Origin: Burhinus oedicnemus
Taxonomy: Eukaryota > Chordata > Aves > Charadriiformes > Burhinidae
Assembly (NCBI GenBank): GCA_008921705.1
Contig: VFFE01007081.1
Location: 2,099,965 to 2,163,964 of the forward strand
Direction of reading: 5' to 3'
Length of the DNA: 64,000 nucleotides
In this document: one piece after another, positions 48,150 to 61,800 of the stretch
Layout: each line of letters opens with the position of its first letter
Position numbering within the stretch: position 1 is the first letter of the stretch
The notes under the pieces: generated by a model
The model's input: only the letters and a program-made list of their open reading frames with translations
Database searches by the model: none
What the model was told of the DNA's origin: nothing
Position numbers and translations under genes: made by a program

Positions 48150-48660
48150 TTCTAGTTTGGGGGTGGGCTCTATTCCCCCCCCCCCCGCCCCAGAATTGCC
48201 GCCTGGAGAAAACAGTGGATAAACCCAGCAATCCTCGGTGCCCTCTGCCTCCGAGCCCGCCGGAGCCGCAGCCCGCCCGGGGGGGCCGATGCCGGCTCTG
48301 GCCGGGCCTTTCCCCGCGCCCGGCGCTAGAGGGAGCGCGGCCGCAGCCCTCCCCGCCGCCGCCCGGCACCGGCCCCGGCCCCCGGGCAGGGGGAGCAGCA
48401 CCGGGGGTGGCTCCCAGCCGCAAAACAAGCCCAGAAACTTGCTGGCTCCGTGGTTTCGCTTTGGATTAGGGCTTTGGCTCGGCTGTGGCGTGGCGGCGGC
48501 AGCACCCCCGGCTTGCTGCGCTCCCTCCCGGCTGCATCTGCCGGGCCCCGGGTACCTGCAGGCCCTCGGCGAGGAGGAGGAGGAGGAGGAGGACAGGCTT
48601 TTTGGCAGGAGAGCTGCCAGAGAGAGCCTGAACGGAGCCAGGGCTGCCAAACCGTTCTGG
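48150..48660. promoter_or_regulatory. Strong CpG island, candidate promoter of an unseen transcript
   Basis: This is the only large CpG island in the window. GC is extreme and CpGs are dense from about 48185 to 48590. It has a C12 run (48175-48186), GC-box-like CCCGCCCC (48184-48191), an 8-bp GCGGCCGC site (48337-48344), a CTCF-like GCGCTAGAGGGAGCGC (48323-48338) and a (GAG)n run near 48571-48594. There is no TATA box, as usual for CpG-island promoters. A minus-strand donor-like AGAG/GTAATA lies near 48020. A plus-strand donor was not obvious. In mammals TAB2 lies downstream of UST on the same strand, so this may be a distal TAB2 or lncRNA first exon, perhaps bidirectional. The long frames over it (for example 48024-48674 minus, 216 aa) are GC-driven chance frames. 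Confidence 0.65.
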
Positions 48661-51008
48661 AAGGCAGCGAGCATCCAGGCACCGAGAAAAGCAGAAGGTT
48701 ACAGCCGGGAGATGATGTGAAATGTGGCAGGATATTAGAAGAGGAAAACCAGGGAGCGGCCACGTCTCTGGAGATCACAGTTAAGGACAGGCTCGCCTGA
48801 GGAGAGAGGAAGAGAGAGGAAATGTCTTGCTGCATACCGAAATGATAATATACAGCTTAGTTTCAAGAGCCAACCAAAGAAACCAAGTATATGAAAAGTC
48901 CTTTCCAGGCTGGGGCTGTAACAATCTTTGATGAACAAATGTGAAACCTGCAAGCCCGTATTCCCATTGACTTTTGGCAGTGGGAAGAAGAAGTTAAACT
49001 TCTGCACAGATGGTACCTTTCTTCTGGCAACATCAAAGCCCAGAAAAGACGAATAGCCTAAACCTTCTCGCTCTCTCTCGAGATCATTCACTATTATAAT
49101 CCCAGCTTTGCAGGGCACATTTAGAAGCACGTGGCTTACCCAGTCTTGCACTTCAGGAATGGGAGCCTAGGTCTCTTCCTAGCACCTCGCTTTAAACAGG
49201 AGCCTCCCCCCACCCCATACCTCTCCCCTTCCCATTACTTCCACCACATGGGGCACGGGCAATTATCGTTAGGTGAACTCGCCCGTGGTTCCTTGTTAGC
49301 TATTTTAGTCTGGACAGAACATAGATCCTGGGACACGGGCACAGAGAGAGATTAGGTGGTTTAAATCTTATGCCTCGGGCCCCTCTCCAAGGAAAAGCTG
49401 TTGCTAACTTACAGCTGTCTCGTGCTCTCTGTGGAATGAGAGGGAAGTCCATTCAGTCTGGTGAAAATAAACCCACCATCATAGCTGGCATTCTCGTTGG
49501 TAGTCTCAGCGCGGAGGCCAAGGATTTGAGGGCTATGACACATGAGGCAGCTCACTCCTAAAGAGCTTGATCTGGCTTGAAACGTGTCATCAGAAAAGCA
49601 TGAGGAGCCTTGTGCTCCCACTGTCAATACAGTACTTGCCCTCTTCACACAGACCGGCTTTCCTTTTCTGTCCTGCCAGTCTGGCACACGGCATGGGGAC
49701 CATTTACTGTACATTCTCTTTAAAGGAGAAGGACACCCAGTTTCCTCTCCTTAAGCTCAAGGACTCAACCGTCAATCCTGCAGCTACTGGTTTGCCATCA
49801 CCATTTGCCCTCTCTCCTCCTGAATAAAAGGTTGTGTCCTATCCTGCCTGTTACCTGGTAGGCACCCTGTCATCTCCTCTGCCTGATCACCCTCCTCTCT
49901 TGTTCCCCAGCTCCCCCTGGGCACATGACCAGTGAGAAACGGGCTGTTTCACGAACATCATTCTGCTGACAGCCTGGTGAGGAGGAATTGGGAATCCCTG
50001 CAGGCATGACTACACCACGCTGCACCCCAAGGAAAGCCCGGGGTCCCGGGCAGCAGCCATGATTTTTGGTCTCCTGATGATGGCTGTCAAGCAACTTGAG
50101 AAACTTCCCTTGAGTTTGCCAGCCCCGCAACATCAGCTGTTTGAGCATCTTCTAGCAGCCAGACTTCCACGAGGAAAAGTGCTTCTGTTTTGTGAAGCAC
50201 TGTTGGCTGGAAGGCCACAAAAATAGTGCTCACGTGTTTTATTTGTTGCTCTTCACATCACTTAAAATGAAGCTACTACGACACGTTACAAAGGGGGACA
50301 TTAAATAGAGGAATTAAATCTCGTCAAAGAATTGTTCGGCTCACTGACTGACCACAGGTGCAGCACTAAGAATAAAGCAGTTGTCAGGATCTCTTCCAGG
50401 AGCATGGCAGTGATGTAGCTGTGTACATGCTTTGCCGTTGTCAGCCTTCCCCTTCAGTTTAGGATCAAGCGCAAGTCTAGGGCTGTGCAAGAGGCTATCA
50501 CAGGCAAGAAGTGTTGACTTTAATAAGGCTATTTATCATACGATATGAGAAAGCAGAAGCTTTCATCATAGAGGCCTGGAGGTTTTTTCTTTGCTGTTTT
50601 ATCAACAGGTCTGAGAGTTTATGCAGGCTCCTCCTAAGGCGTGAAATCTCTGTTGAAGTGGGTTTCATCATCTTCCCAGCTGAATTCATTTGATATGGTA
50701 AATGTAAACATAGCACGCAGCAAATAGGCCAGAACAACTCTGAGACAAGAAGGTACAGCGAGCAAGGCACATGTGGTGGTGGGATATACCACCGGCAGAA
50801 ACCGAAATGCAAAGAAAAGCCTTCTGGAAGAGTTGTCACCCATCAAAACTGATTTGCCACCTTACATCACCACTGTAACGGTCTCACATTTCACAAGCTT
50901 TTCCTCATGGAGCCTAATCCAACGGTCACTGACCTTGTGGATGAAATTAAGGAGGTGAATCACCCTGGAGATGACCTGCAGGCTTTTCAAGTGAAAGAAC
51001 AATTGGGA

Positions 51009-51048
51009 AAAAAAAAAAAAGGTTAAAAAAAAAAGGTTTAAAAAAAAT
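51009..51048. repeat. A-rich low-complexity tract
   Basis: Three A runs are separated by GGTT and GGTTT, a simple low-complexity tract. Confidence 0.85.
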
Positions 51049-54000
51049 AATCCATCCTAAGTCTCCAAGCTTTCCCAGGCGATTCTGGGTGGCCTGGTTT
51101 GATCTCCTCCCCCTGCATTCACTGACATAGGTGTTTTCTTGGTACAACTTCCACACACTCACTGTGAGTCTTCCTCAGAGCTGAACGTGCTACGTGCTCA
51201 TTCTTCAACTTAAAAGAAACCCCAAACCAAAAAAGGCTGGAAAAATGTAAGGGAGGGGGGCTGCTCCAGCGAGGCCGTGTGGACAGCTCTGCAGCGCCCA
51301 GCTCCTCCACACCTTCCTCTGAAGGCTATGGAAAGGGTTTTAAATTATATGGTGCCAGGAGAAGGGGAGGCCTGCAGCTGGTTTTAGTCCTGGGGTGAGG
51401 AAGTTGAAAGAATAAAAGAATTAGGGGCAGCTCTTTCACGTAGGTGATTAGTGCAAAGGAATGTCAGATTCGGCAAAGAAGGTTTGCTTATCAAGCTGCA
51501 GATTTATTAAATGCGTTCCAGACTTGCATTGCTTCATTCAAGTTTAACAGAGCTGTAATACTTAATATGCCCTTCAGCAATTTAATACTCTCTTGTACAA
51601 ATCATTGGAAAATTTAAAATAGAAAAATCTGTCCAGGCTTAACTGTAAGAAGAAGGGGAACTCTGTACAAAAACAGAGGAGAAAGAATGCACGGGTAAAG
51701 CTGAATATTACTGAATATCTTACCACATGTATTTTTGTGCTGAGTTATTAGTACATGCACTCTCGTCTGCAGGCTGAAGGAGGAACTAGCAGGAATAAGT
51801 TACAGAACAACAATTTTCAGCATCAGGGCTTGAGACTGGCGTCACATCATGCCCAGAAATTATTCCGCACGAAACACGTTTTATACATTTTTTTTTGCCT
51901 TCAGATAGCACAAATGTGGGTTTCTTCTTTAAGGAAATGAAAATCAGTTGTTGGTACTGCTTATAACAGACAGGAAATATTGCTGTCAAACATCTTACAA
52001 TTGCTTTCACAATAAAAAGGGATGTAAACATTGAACTGGTACATCACTGAGACATTAAAGACAATCTTTGTCGGAGACAGAGGGAGGACAAGCCTGTAAA
52101 ATGCCTCACTGCTGCATAATTACGTGTGACTATAAACACATCCATATGAACATATTTCTGCGTAAATATTTTGTGTCTCATACCCTGCGTAAGGAAGTCC
52201 CTTCAAGGCTCTAAATGCCCAAGGCGTGCAGGGTTCTGTCCCAGTTTGGACAAGAGGATATTATTTAATATTGGCCATGCACATGGGGAAGAAAGGAAGG
52301 GCTTTCCTTTGTGGTAGTCAATCAGACTGCTTGACTTTTGTTTTTTTTCAAAGGAGTAAAGGCTCTTAAAGCAGTCTTCCCAACCAATGAACGGCATTAT
52401 ACAAGCATACTCCTGAATCTGTAACTGCCCTGCAGAGGGCTGGACCAGGAGATGCAACGGTGCCTCTTGCATCTAACAAGGAGACATTTCCAGGACAGAA
52501 TCAGAGTGCAGGAAAGGGGTAGTTACGTACGTGATGAGTACATCCGTCTCCATCTAGGTGCAACTGATACAAAACTGTATATAGTGCAACACGGTATACT
52601 GGCCACTTCTAATGACACTGAATCATTCTGTCAGTCCGTCAGTGTATTGCTGCTGACCCAGACTGACTGCCAGTAGCCAGCATGAGTCAGTGGTGCACAC
52701 AGATCACAGGGCCTTACAGAGGCTGGGAAGAGCTGTCACTCCCAGGGGACAGACTTACTCGGAACATAAAGGACAGCGGGATTAAAGATTTGCCAAAACT
52801 CATGAATTGGGTTAAGCAACAGCTGGGACCAGAATCTGCCCTCTCCTGCCCTAGTCACACACTACCAGGCCCTGAGCCATTTTTAACAATTATCGTTGCC
52901 TTCTACTGGCAACCTCAGACTAACTCTTTCCGTGCTATTTAAGGGCTGCAGGACTGGAAGTGACCTCCTGAATCACTGATCCCAGTGCCTCCTAATTGGA
53001 GGCAACCACATCATATGAGCCTAGTCAGAAATGTCTCAAAGTGAGTAGGGTGGTGGGACGTGCGATGATTTCATCCTTCCAGATTCCAGAGGCAACACCC
53101 AAGTGGTTGTGGCAGTGATTGTCTCTTGCTCAGACATTACAGGAAGACTATGGTCGCCTGTTAACAAAAGGAATTTGTGCTGAAAGGTGTTTTGTTTTGC
53201 TTGTAATTTTCCTGATGTGGCTATGGAAATGCAAGTGAGGTGGGATCTGGGTACAGCAGCCACTCGTTTCTCCCCCCATGTTAAGTAGCAATGGCACCGA
53301 GTACTAAAGAGCAACTTGCCAGCATCTGAGGCACTAGGGGAGTTTCCTAGACCTCAGAGAGCCCTATTGAAGCAGAAACTAGTACAATATACTGAGTATC
53401 AGAAAGATCTGGTGCAATGTAGTGGGGCCTAATTTAGGCATGAAGGGGTTGGCAATGTCTGCCTTGAAAGGCACATAGTTCATGGCCTCTGGGATACACA
53501 GAATTTATTTCCTGAGCAGGGCGAGAGGGCTGTGATTCTCCTTCTCGACTAGCCTCCACCTCCCTCTTCTCTGCTGTGGCTTCGGCATGTGGCAGCCTGT
53601 CTCTGCATCTGCAGGAATGACAGGAGGGAGGACCTGGGCAGTTGGTGGTTCTGTCTCTGCAGGGTACAGTTCTTAGAGAGAATTGATTTTTTTTTTCTTT
53701 TTTGTCTTCTGCTCCACTTGGTGGAAGGGATGCCCTGTGGGATCAGCTCTCTTTTGCTGAGGAACACACCCTGTAAAGCAATTCTCCTACCGGTCTTTTC
53801 AGAGGCCATGAGCGAGGGAGCAGCGTGGAAGCAGCACAATGTCCCTGAGATGGGGACAAGAAAGAGAGGGGTGAGCAGAATTGCTTAGCTTTTGAAGGTG
53901 GGAATACAGAAACAACTAAAATAAGAGGTATAGGGCTGTCATACCAGCCCATCTACAGACCTTAGAGGCAGCTGGATGTCTGAGTCACATGGATGCTGCT

Positions 54001-57000
54001 TAAAAAGTGCTGTTGGGCATAGGCAATATATGAGGGAGTCTGAATATGACCCAGAAGCACAGAGGGGGAAGGAATGGAAAGGATTTTAGAAAGAAGAGAA
54101 TGGATGATTGCAGCAGCTCCTGGCTAGAAAGCCAGAGCTCCTAGCAAGTGTCAGATTCACCCAGGCATGGCAAGGCCCAATAGCATCTTCCACCAGGGCA
54201 TGGCAGAAACAAGCAGCAGGAACTCAAGACTTTAGGCCTTCCACAGAAAAATACCCTCTTGTGCTGGTTTCCAAAGAAGCTGCCGAAGTACAATGGCGAA
54301 GAGCTATGTGTTAAAGAACAAAGGCCCCTTAATATCAAATAGTGTTTTAACTTGCTCCAAAATGCAGGGATGAAACTGAGTTTCATGTCACCACTGAATT
54401 GTGACAAGCTACCAACAAAATCTGCTTTGGAAAATCTGGCATGGTTTCCATAGCTGATACCCAAAAGCTACATAGAATTGTCTGCAGCAACAAAGTGAGG
54501 GTAACAAGCAAAAGAGATTCTGTTGTCAGGAGCAGGAAAGGGGAATCACATAGCTCAGATGTACTGAGGCAGATGATCCAAATAGCTCAGGTTTGTTTTT
54601 CAGTCTCCTCTTCAACAAATACCTAACAGAAGAGCTTACTAAACCTGCTTTCTCAGGAAGAAGGAGGCAGATTACTTGTATGCATTGTGTGCGTACACTC
54701 ATTCACATAGCATGAATAAGCTGCCAGTATAACTGTAACTTGAGTACAGCTTATTTCACTTACATTTAAATTTTTAAATTTAAAACTAACACTCTTCTGA
54801 GTCCTGCTACTTAGGGTACTATAAATTAGTGTAGGCTAGGAGTCAAGATTTGGGATTTGGGTTGGAAAGAAGAAGTAGTGTTGACCCTTGCAGGAAAACA
54901 GTGCAGTCCTGCACCTAAAGGCTCAAGAGGTCCATCATTCACAGCAAGTGGAACATCATTGATCAGTACAGAGAAATTCAGCACGCTCCCAAGCATTTAA
55001 AGTCATCATTCGCAGTGGCCAGTGGCTTGTGCATGCTCCATGAATCAGAGTGTGCCCATGGGCAGCCAACATGTTCTGAGCTGTCCTCTCTCTTCATAAG
55101 ATGCTGACATACCTCTGAGCATTAAGGTCAGCGAAAATCTTTCAAGCCACTAAAAAATACACAGAAGGCTTCATCCATTTCTGCTGGAGATTTATCTGGT
55201 TATTTCTACATGTGGTGTGTGAAATTTCTTGGCAAAGTTCAGCTTCTAGGAAGGATATCATAGAACAGAGATTGTGCTGCATCAGCATTGTGTGAAGAGA
55301 TATTAAAAATAGACATAAATAGGAATGGCAGGTGTTGGTAGCATCAGTCTTTAAGTCAATTGCATGTGGTTTCCATAAAGTCCTTTCCTTATGAAAATCA
55401 GTGCTAAGAAAATACGATGACTTCTGCACCTAGTCTGGAAACAGATCACTGTGCAGGACCTGAGGAAGAGACCTGCTCAGCTGAAAACGATGCAGCATGC
55501 TGGCGGCTCCCATTGCTCTGCCCTGTGCCCTCAGCCCGCTGCTGTCCCTGGCACAGGAGCAGCAGTACAGTAGCATTGCCTCTCACCTGAGCACTTCTCC
55601 ACTTGCAGCTGCTTTTACAGTGTGCTTCCAGACGCAGAAGGGTAAAATCCTGACCTCATTGATGTGATCCCATAATACCCCCTTCAGAAAAGGCAGAATT
55701 TTTGGCTAGTTAGAAGGAAGACGAAGTCTTTCCTTGCACCAAGCTGCACACTCCAGGTAATACAGGATCCAGGACATCAGGTTCTGGTGATCTTCCTTAC
55801 CTGGCCACGTTTTCTCCCAAAGCTGATGACAAAAGACATGGTGTAACCACAGGCTTGGATGGGGGCGATAAGGAGGAATTAAAAAGTTTCACTTCAAAAA
55901 CAATTTGACATGTGCCCAGCTGGGGGGTGTTGGCTGGCAGTGGAGTGACAAAGCTGTTTAATGCCTGTGGCAGGTCAGTTCTTAAAGCCCATAAGGTGCT
56001 GTGGTGAATGGCCAGTTTTTCTTAGTAGTTTATGTTGCTACGTAGACAAATCAAAGCTACCTCTGCAGCTCAGAACATCAGTACTCATCGCAGGTTCACA
56101 GACCCAGATGTCTCTCTCAAGCTTCAGGTTCACAAGCACATCTCTCTGACAGGAGCAGTAGGTTTGGGGCACTGCAGGCCTCTCCTTCCTCCCCAGGTCT
56201 CTCCAGGACAAATGGTCTGCTAGCACTGGGACAAGAGAGCTTTCACCCATGCCTGGGAAACTCTGGTCAGGTGGTGGCACTTCACCAGACTCTGGAAAGC
56301 CCATCCAAGGTAAAGGTGGATTACAGGAGTCCAGCCTCCAGGATGTTAGAGAGAGAGGACTTTCCAAATCTTTAATGGGGAATTCTTCATTACTGTAAGG
56401 AAAATGTTGAGTCTATATCTCCAAGAAAATACAGGCAGTCCAGACAGATCTTCACTGTCACAATGGGTCTGTTACAGCTGTGGAAAAAGGTTCCCTCATC
56501 CAAATCAGAGACCCGCTAAGCCTGCCCACTCTGAGAATACTGTTAGAGATATCAGAAGGTGACTGTGGACTGCTAGTTTCCTAAGGAATATTTTCATTTA
56601 TTATAGTATTTGAAATGTGAGATCCTGAGATAATGTCTCAAGAATTGCTCAAGAGGATAGGATGCAACCTCTCTGAAAAGTGTCTCTCTGCTCTTTTGCT
56701 GGTAAGATAGCTAATAAACAGTTTCTGAAATGGGGCTGTGGTGCACATTGCCAAAATTCAATTTGTGCATTTGTTCCTCTGGGAAAAAGATGCTAAGTGA
56801 TGAAAACCAAATTGGCAGTGTCAGCTGGGTAAAACCAGTTAATATTTTGCAGCCTGGAATAAAGTTCCTGTACCTGCATTCCTCCTAGGTGCAGTTCACT
56901 TAGGCATTTCAAATATCCATTGAGTGAATACTTTGGGGTTTGGAGGTCAGCAGTGGTTAAACCAGAAGTGCTTGGAGGCTAGTTTGCAGAACAAGCTCTT

Positions 57001-58820
57001 TGACTGGAGAAAATAAGATAAAAACCAGCACTTTTTCCTGAGGCACAGAAGAGAGGATAACTCAAGAGCTTGAACAGTTTGCCTTCTGTTAAAATTGATG
57101 CACTTCTGTTAGGTGGTTCAGTGGCCAGGGTTCAGCAGCATACCCTAGCACGTGATCTCCCAAGCACAGAACACCTACAGTTTACAGCAGCATAGAAGAG
57201 GTTTTCATCTATTGCACTGTGCACCCCACAGCGGCAACAGCCGTACCACTACTACAACAGAGAAATAGCTAATGACAGGATAACTGATCTTGACCAGTAG
57301 GTTAGTTATAGTTAAGTCTTTCAGGGAGTTTTTAACGTTCTGAGCATAAGCATAGTTAAAGGGTGCTTCTTCAGTTTAGTGTGTTTGTATGAGAACTAAT
57401 GCTCTTTTATTAGCGGTGTTGTGGATGCATGCACATGTGAGTGCATGAATGTGCCTACTGAACATAAAGGTTTAGCCTGGACAGTCCGTATTTTGAGGTT
57501 GCTTTGGGTTAGACTGCGTATCCCATCTGGATATGAGATGCTGCACCCATGGCTTTGTCTCTAGGGTCATGAAACCTTTCCATTCAGGTGCTGCATATCA
57601 GTACTTCCGCTTGATAGCTCAGCCAAAAGTTCCAGCTGGCACTGACACAGTCATCAGTAGGTGCAAATGCAAAGGAGATGGAGGCTCTGTTGGCACCCTG
57701 TTCCACTGATCTCTGCCCTTGGATTTTGCTGATACGGACAAGACCTTGTTCCTCGGACCAGAATGCTCCCCAGCCTCCTGAGTGGAGTGCAGGCAAATCC
57801 ACTTGGATTGTTGGACTGTTCCATGCCTTGTTCAAAAGCCTTTCACGTCTGCTTGTAACGAAAAGCTACTTGAGACAGATGGCAAAAAAAACTGGAGAGG
57901 AGCAAAGAATCACATTTGCAAAGCCTGCTGTTTTAGCTCAGAGGTGACAGTGGTACTAACATGACTTGTGAGCTGCTTCTCTTTGTAAAGAGTTGGTTCT
58001 GGGAGTCTCTTTGATGGGACATTCTGATCCATCACAAACCATCCAGATAGATGTATTTGATACTAGAACTTCTTCAGGGAAGATGGGAGGAAGGTTGAGA
58101 GGATGAAGATGGCAGATTGCTAACCTCCTCTTGCCTCGATCCAGAGTATTTTTCTCTGCTGAAAAAAAGCATCTCTCTTCTGAATGCCAGAACACTACAG
58201 CCAATGAGACGGTAACTACTGAGAGGAGGACCGCCATTATAAACTTACAGAGCAAATACTACCCAGAGGAAGGAGCTAATGCTGCCAGGACACCTGCCTG
58301 TTTGTGACCATGACTTTCAGTAAGCAGCCTCTGGCCTGGCAGCTGAAGGAAGGTGGAGACTCATTCATACCAGGGCCTGGCAGTCATCCATGCAGCTCCA
58401 TGCAGTCCCTGGAGTTACAACCCATCAACATTTGCGTCAGCAGGAGCAGAGTCAGTCCCATGCTTTCTTGTACTAAGATCTTGAGGAGAAGAGATCCACA
58501 ACAGACAGGCTAAGGGGAATCAACATAGGTCAGGTAGATCAGTGGGTCTTTCCACAGGAAAGAGGCTTTTCTGTGGGTCCTCCCTAAAAGCCACGAGAAA
58601 GCTGTAGCAGCTGGAGGAAATGGGTATGTTGGTCAGAGAACAAACGAAAACTTTTGGGCTAAAGCCTGTGAACTTGACAACCCAAGCTGATGTGAGGTAC
58701 TATGAATGGCAAACATCAGCTTTAACTAGTGCAGGGTTCGCAGGCTGAAACCCTGCCTAGCCATCTGCCTGCTTCCACTCCAAGTTCCCTTGCACAGCAC
58801 AGCAGCAAGGGGAGGGCCAG

Positions 58821-58861
58821 ACGGAGTGAAAACGGAGTTACTGACCAAACGGAGTGAAAAC
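58821..58861. repeat. Interrupted 13-nt direct repeat
   Basis: ACGGAGTGAAAAC is present at 58821-58833 and 58849-58861, with an additional ACGGAGT between. It looks like a local duplication of unknown significance. Confidence 0.8.
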
Positions 58862-61800
58862 AACAGACCGTTTGAGCTGCAGTGTAGAGATGCTGGTTCC
58901 AGTAAGCTCTCTCCCTGCCCTGTAAATTACTTTTGAACCCACAAGAGGCTTGGTAAGTGACACAGAAGTGGCGTGGAAAGTTGAAGTATTCAAAAGCAAA
59001 AGGAAATAACGCACAGTAAGTACCTCTCCCTGCAAAGCTTGAAGCTTGCCTGGCTTTTACTCTTACCCCATCACTGCTAGAGCTACTGTGAGTGCCGCAT
59101 CCCTCTTCCTTCAAATGATTAAACCCTAACTGTGCTCAGGGGAGAAGGTGGTTCAAACCATAAACAAAGATGTGAGTCTAAAGGTCAGGCAAGCCAAACT
59201 GATGTTTCAACTCCCAGTTCATACTGGGCTGTACACTCAGTTGGACTCTGCATCCAGTAGATATTTATAAAAGTTTACCTCAGTTAGTCCATCTAACTCC
59301 TTTCTTACTTACCAGTGTACAACACTAGATGTTAAGTCCAGTGTTGCTGCTGTATTAACGGCATCTCATTTGCAGTCCTTAGCCTTGTGTTCACACACAC
59401 ACACGCACATACACGCACAGCTCAGTGAGATAGATCAGTCTCATTAGCCCTATTTTGTAGCTGAGCTTTAGAGTCAAGGTGGGGTGCCAGGCTCATATCC
59501 AAGGTCAGTGAGAAGGATCCCAGGTAAGATCTAATGCCCCAACCCATGGCACAGCGTTCTCCAGTTTATCAGAGGTTACTAGGACCATTGTGGAAGGTGG
59601 CAGCAAGGTCATGATGGGCAAACATGCAATCAGATGAAAGATTTTTGTTTCCTTTATTCATGGTCAGCCCTCCAATGATCACTGGAAGCAGGGGGGGATA
59701 AATGCAGATGCAGAAACCAAAGTATTTGCAATTTTATGCTGAAGCAGGTTTGTAGCTTAGTGGTTTGTTTTCAAGGGTAGGCATTACACTGACTGAGCTG
59801 AGCACAAAGTATCTATCTCTAGGTTTGAATCTGTCCTGTGGGATTACAGTCCGTGGATTTGGAGCCAACCAGCCTGTTATTTGGGGAGGGTGAGGAGGTG
59901 GCTGTGTCTGAACTGCCCACCCGATCTTGCCAACACTTCAGTGACCTTTCTCTGGAAGCAAAGAGCTGGAGTCCAGTGGGAGCACAACCATTGCTTTAGA
60001 AAGGAAAGAAGTGGAAGCAGCTTCTGATTTTTGCAGCGTAAGCCCACCTGTTTCAGGGATGCAGCAGCCTCAGACCTCACACCAGTGAGTCTGAGCCTGG
60101 AATGTGGTTCCCCCTTCTCAGTGAAACCAAATTTGGGCCATATCAGTAAGTATCTAAGGAGATGTATATGTATGTATGTCTTTAATTGCTGGAGAGCTAT
60201 GACCTAGAATGCCAACGTGCTCAAGCACCCTGCTCCCTTAATCATTTAAAGTGCTGTGCATGCTGCTTGGATACCTCCTAACACTGTTTGCGAGATCAGA
60301 TATCAAACGGGAATGTTAAACTTTGAAAGCGGGGCAGCGGTATGCCTTCGTAATTGCCCTTCTCTCTGAATAATGGAAGCCCACTGGACAGGACAATGAT
60401 TTATTAACATTACCTCTCCTGCCTTCCCCCTTCTCCATGTGCCATCTCAAGCAATTCAGTCAGTAATTTTTTATCACGATATTTTGTTGTGGCATGCTTA
60501 TCCTAGAGGACTAAGAAATTTATGCCTCTAGAAAACTCACATTGTCCTAGTTGTTCCTTAAATCCAAAATATTTTTCTACCATTGTTGTGTGAACATTTT
60601 TCTCATTCTTAGAGCCACAATGGTTTGTATTGCTGCTCTGGCTCCTATTCCCTTTAATTCCGTGAAAAACAAGAAATTGCTGGAAGTTAGAAGCAGTCCT
60701 AGGGCTGGGATCTGGCCTGTGAGCTCTTCACTGCTATGATGGTTAGGATATCTTGTACATGCCAGTAAATGCATGTGTGACAGAGTGGGGTTTGGACAGG
60801 AGCCCCCCAAACACTAAGCAAATTGCAGGAGCTGTTACCACAGAGGACTGCTTCCTACCCCACAGACACCACTGCTTGCGTTTCATTTCTAGCTAGTCTT
60901 GGAAATTCATCGTATTTCATCTGCTCATTGGCTTAATGTTTGCTGGGTTGTTAAATTAGTGTCAGGAAAAAAAATCTCACTGTGCACAATGGTTGAAAGC
61001 CAACTTCTAATGTCCTGTGAAGCTTTTCCTTCCATTGCTCCAGGGACTCTGTTAGCCCACCAGCACCATGTTTAGCTCAGAAAAACCCAATTGGCAGAGG
61101 AGACGGACTGATCCCAGCCCATGCTCATCCGCAGCTGATATCTCTGCTGAGCCGATGGAGGTGTGTGACCCTCCTAGCGTGGCTGGTGCACCCTTTTCTT
61201 GCTAATGCTCCAGTGCCTGCACCCCCTCACCTCTGGAGCCCTGTGGCTGCATGTGGCTTGCTCTACCTGCCCAACCTATGCCACTCCCACCGCGTGCCAC
61301 TGATTGATGCTGCAGACCAGCACGCACTTGCTGTCTCCTCAAAGCTATTGTCTCAGAATCTGGAAATAACAGCCCAGTAGGGCTTCTTGGACATGCCTGC
61401 AGGACTGAGCGACAGACCTGCTTCTAAGAATCATGAAAATTGCTGCTCTTTGTAACAGGGCAAATTTAGCCCCTTCTGTGCTGCCAATGGGACTTAAAAG
61501 GCTTTATTCACACAACTGCCACTCTTCTCAAGAAAGTGCAATAAAACCTCCCAGACTGGAATGGAAGCAATTGACATTTGCCAAGTTCATCTGTAAATGA
61601 TCGTTTTTTGTAGTGAGCCAAATAAGCCACTGGAGCAAGCTATCCAAAGACAGTTTTCAGAAATAGCTGACTCCTGTTGAAGCAGGTCAAATCTAACTAT
61701 GTCTCTCAACTTGAAGTTTTGGTGAAACACAGGAAAGCACTCAAATAACTCTTCTTTCACTACAAACAAGATGCACAAGATACACAACCACAGTCAGTCT

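Noticed and set aside
48024..48674. 216-aa minus-strand open frame, the second longest in the window
   Set aside because: It lies in the CpG island and is dominated by Ala, Gly, Pro, Ser and Arg runs that follow from GC content. Equally long frames exist on the other strand, and no domain is recognisable.
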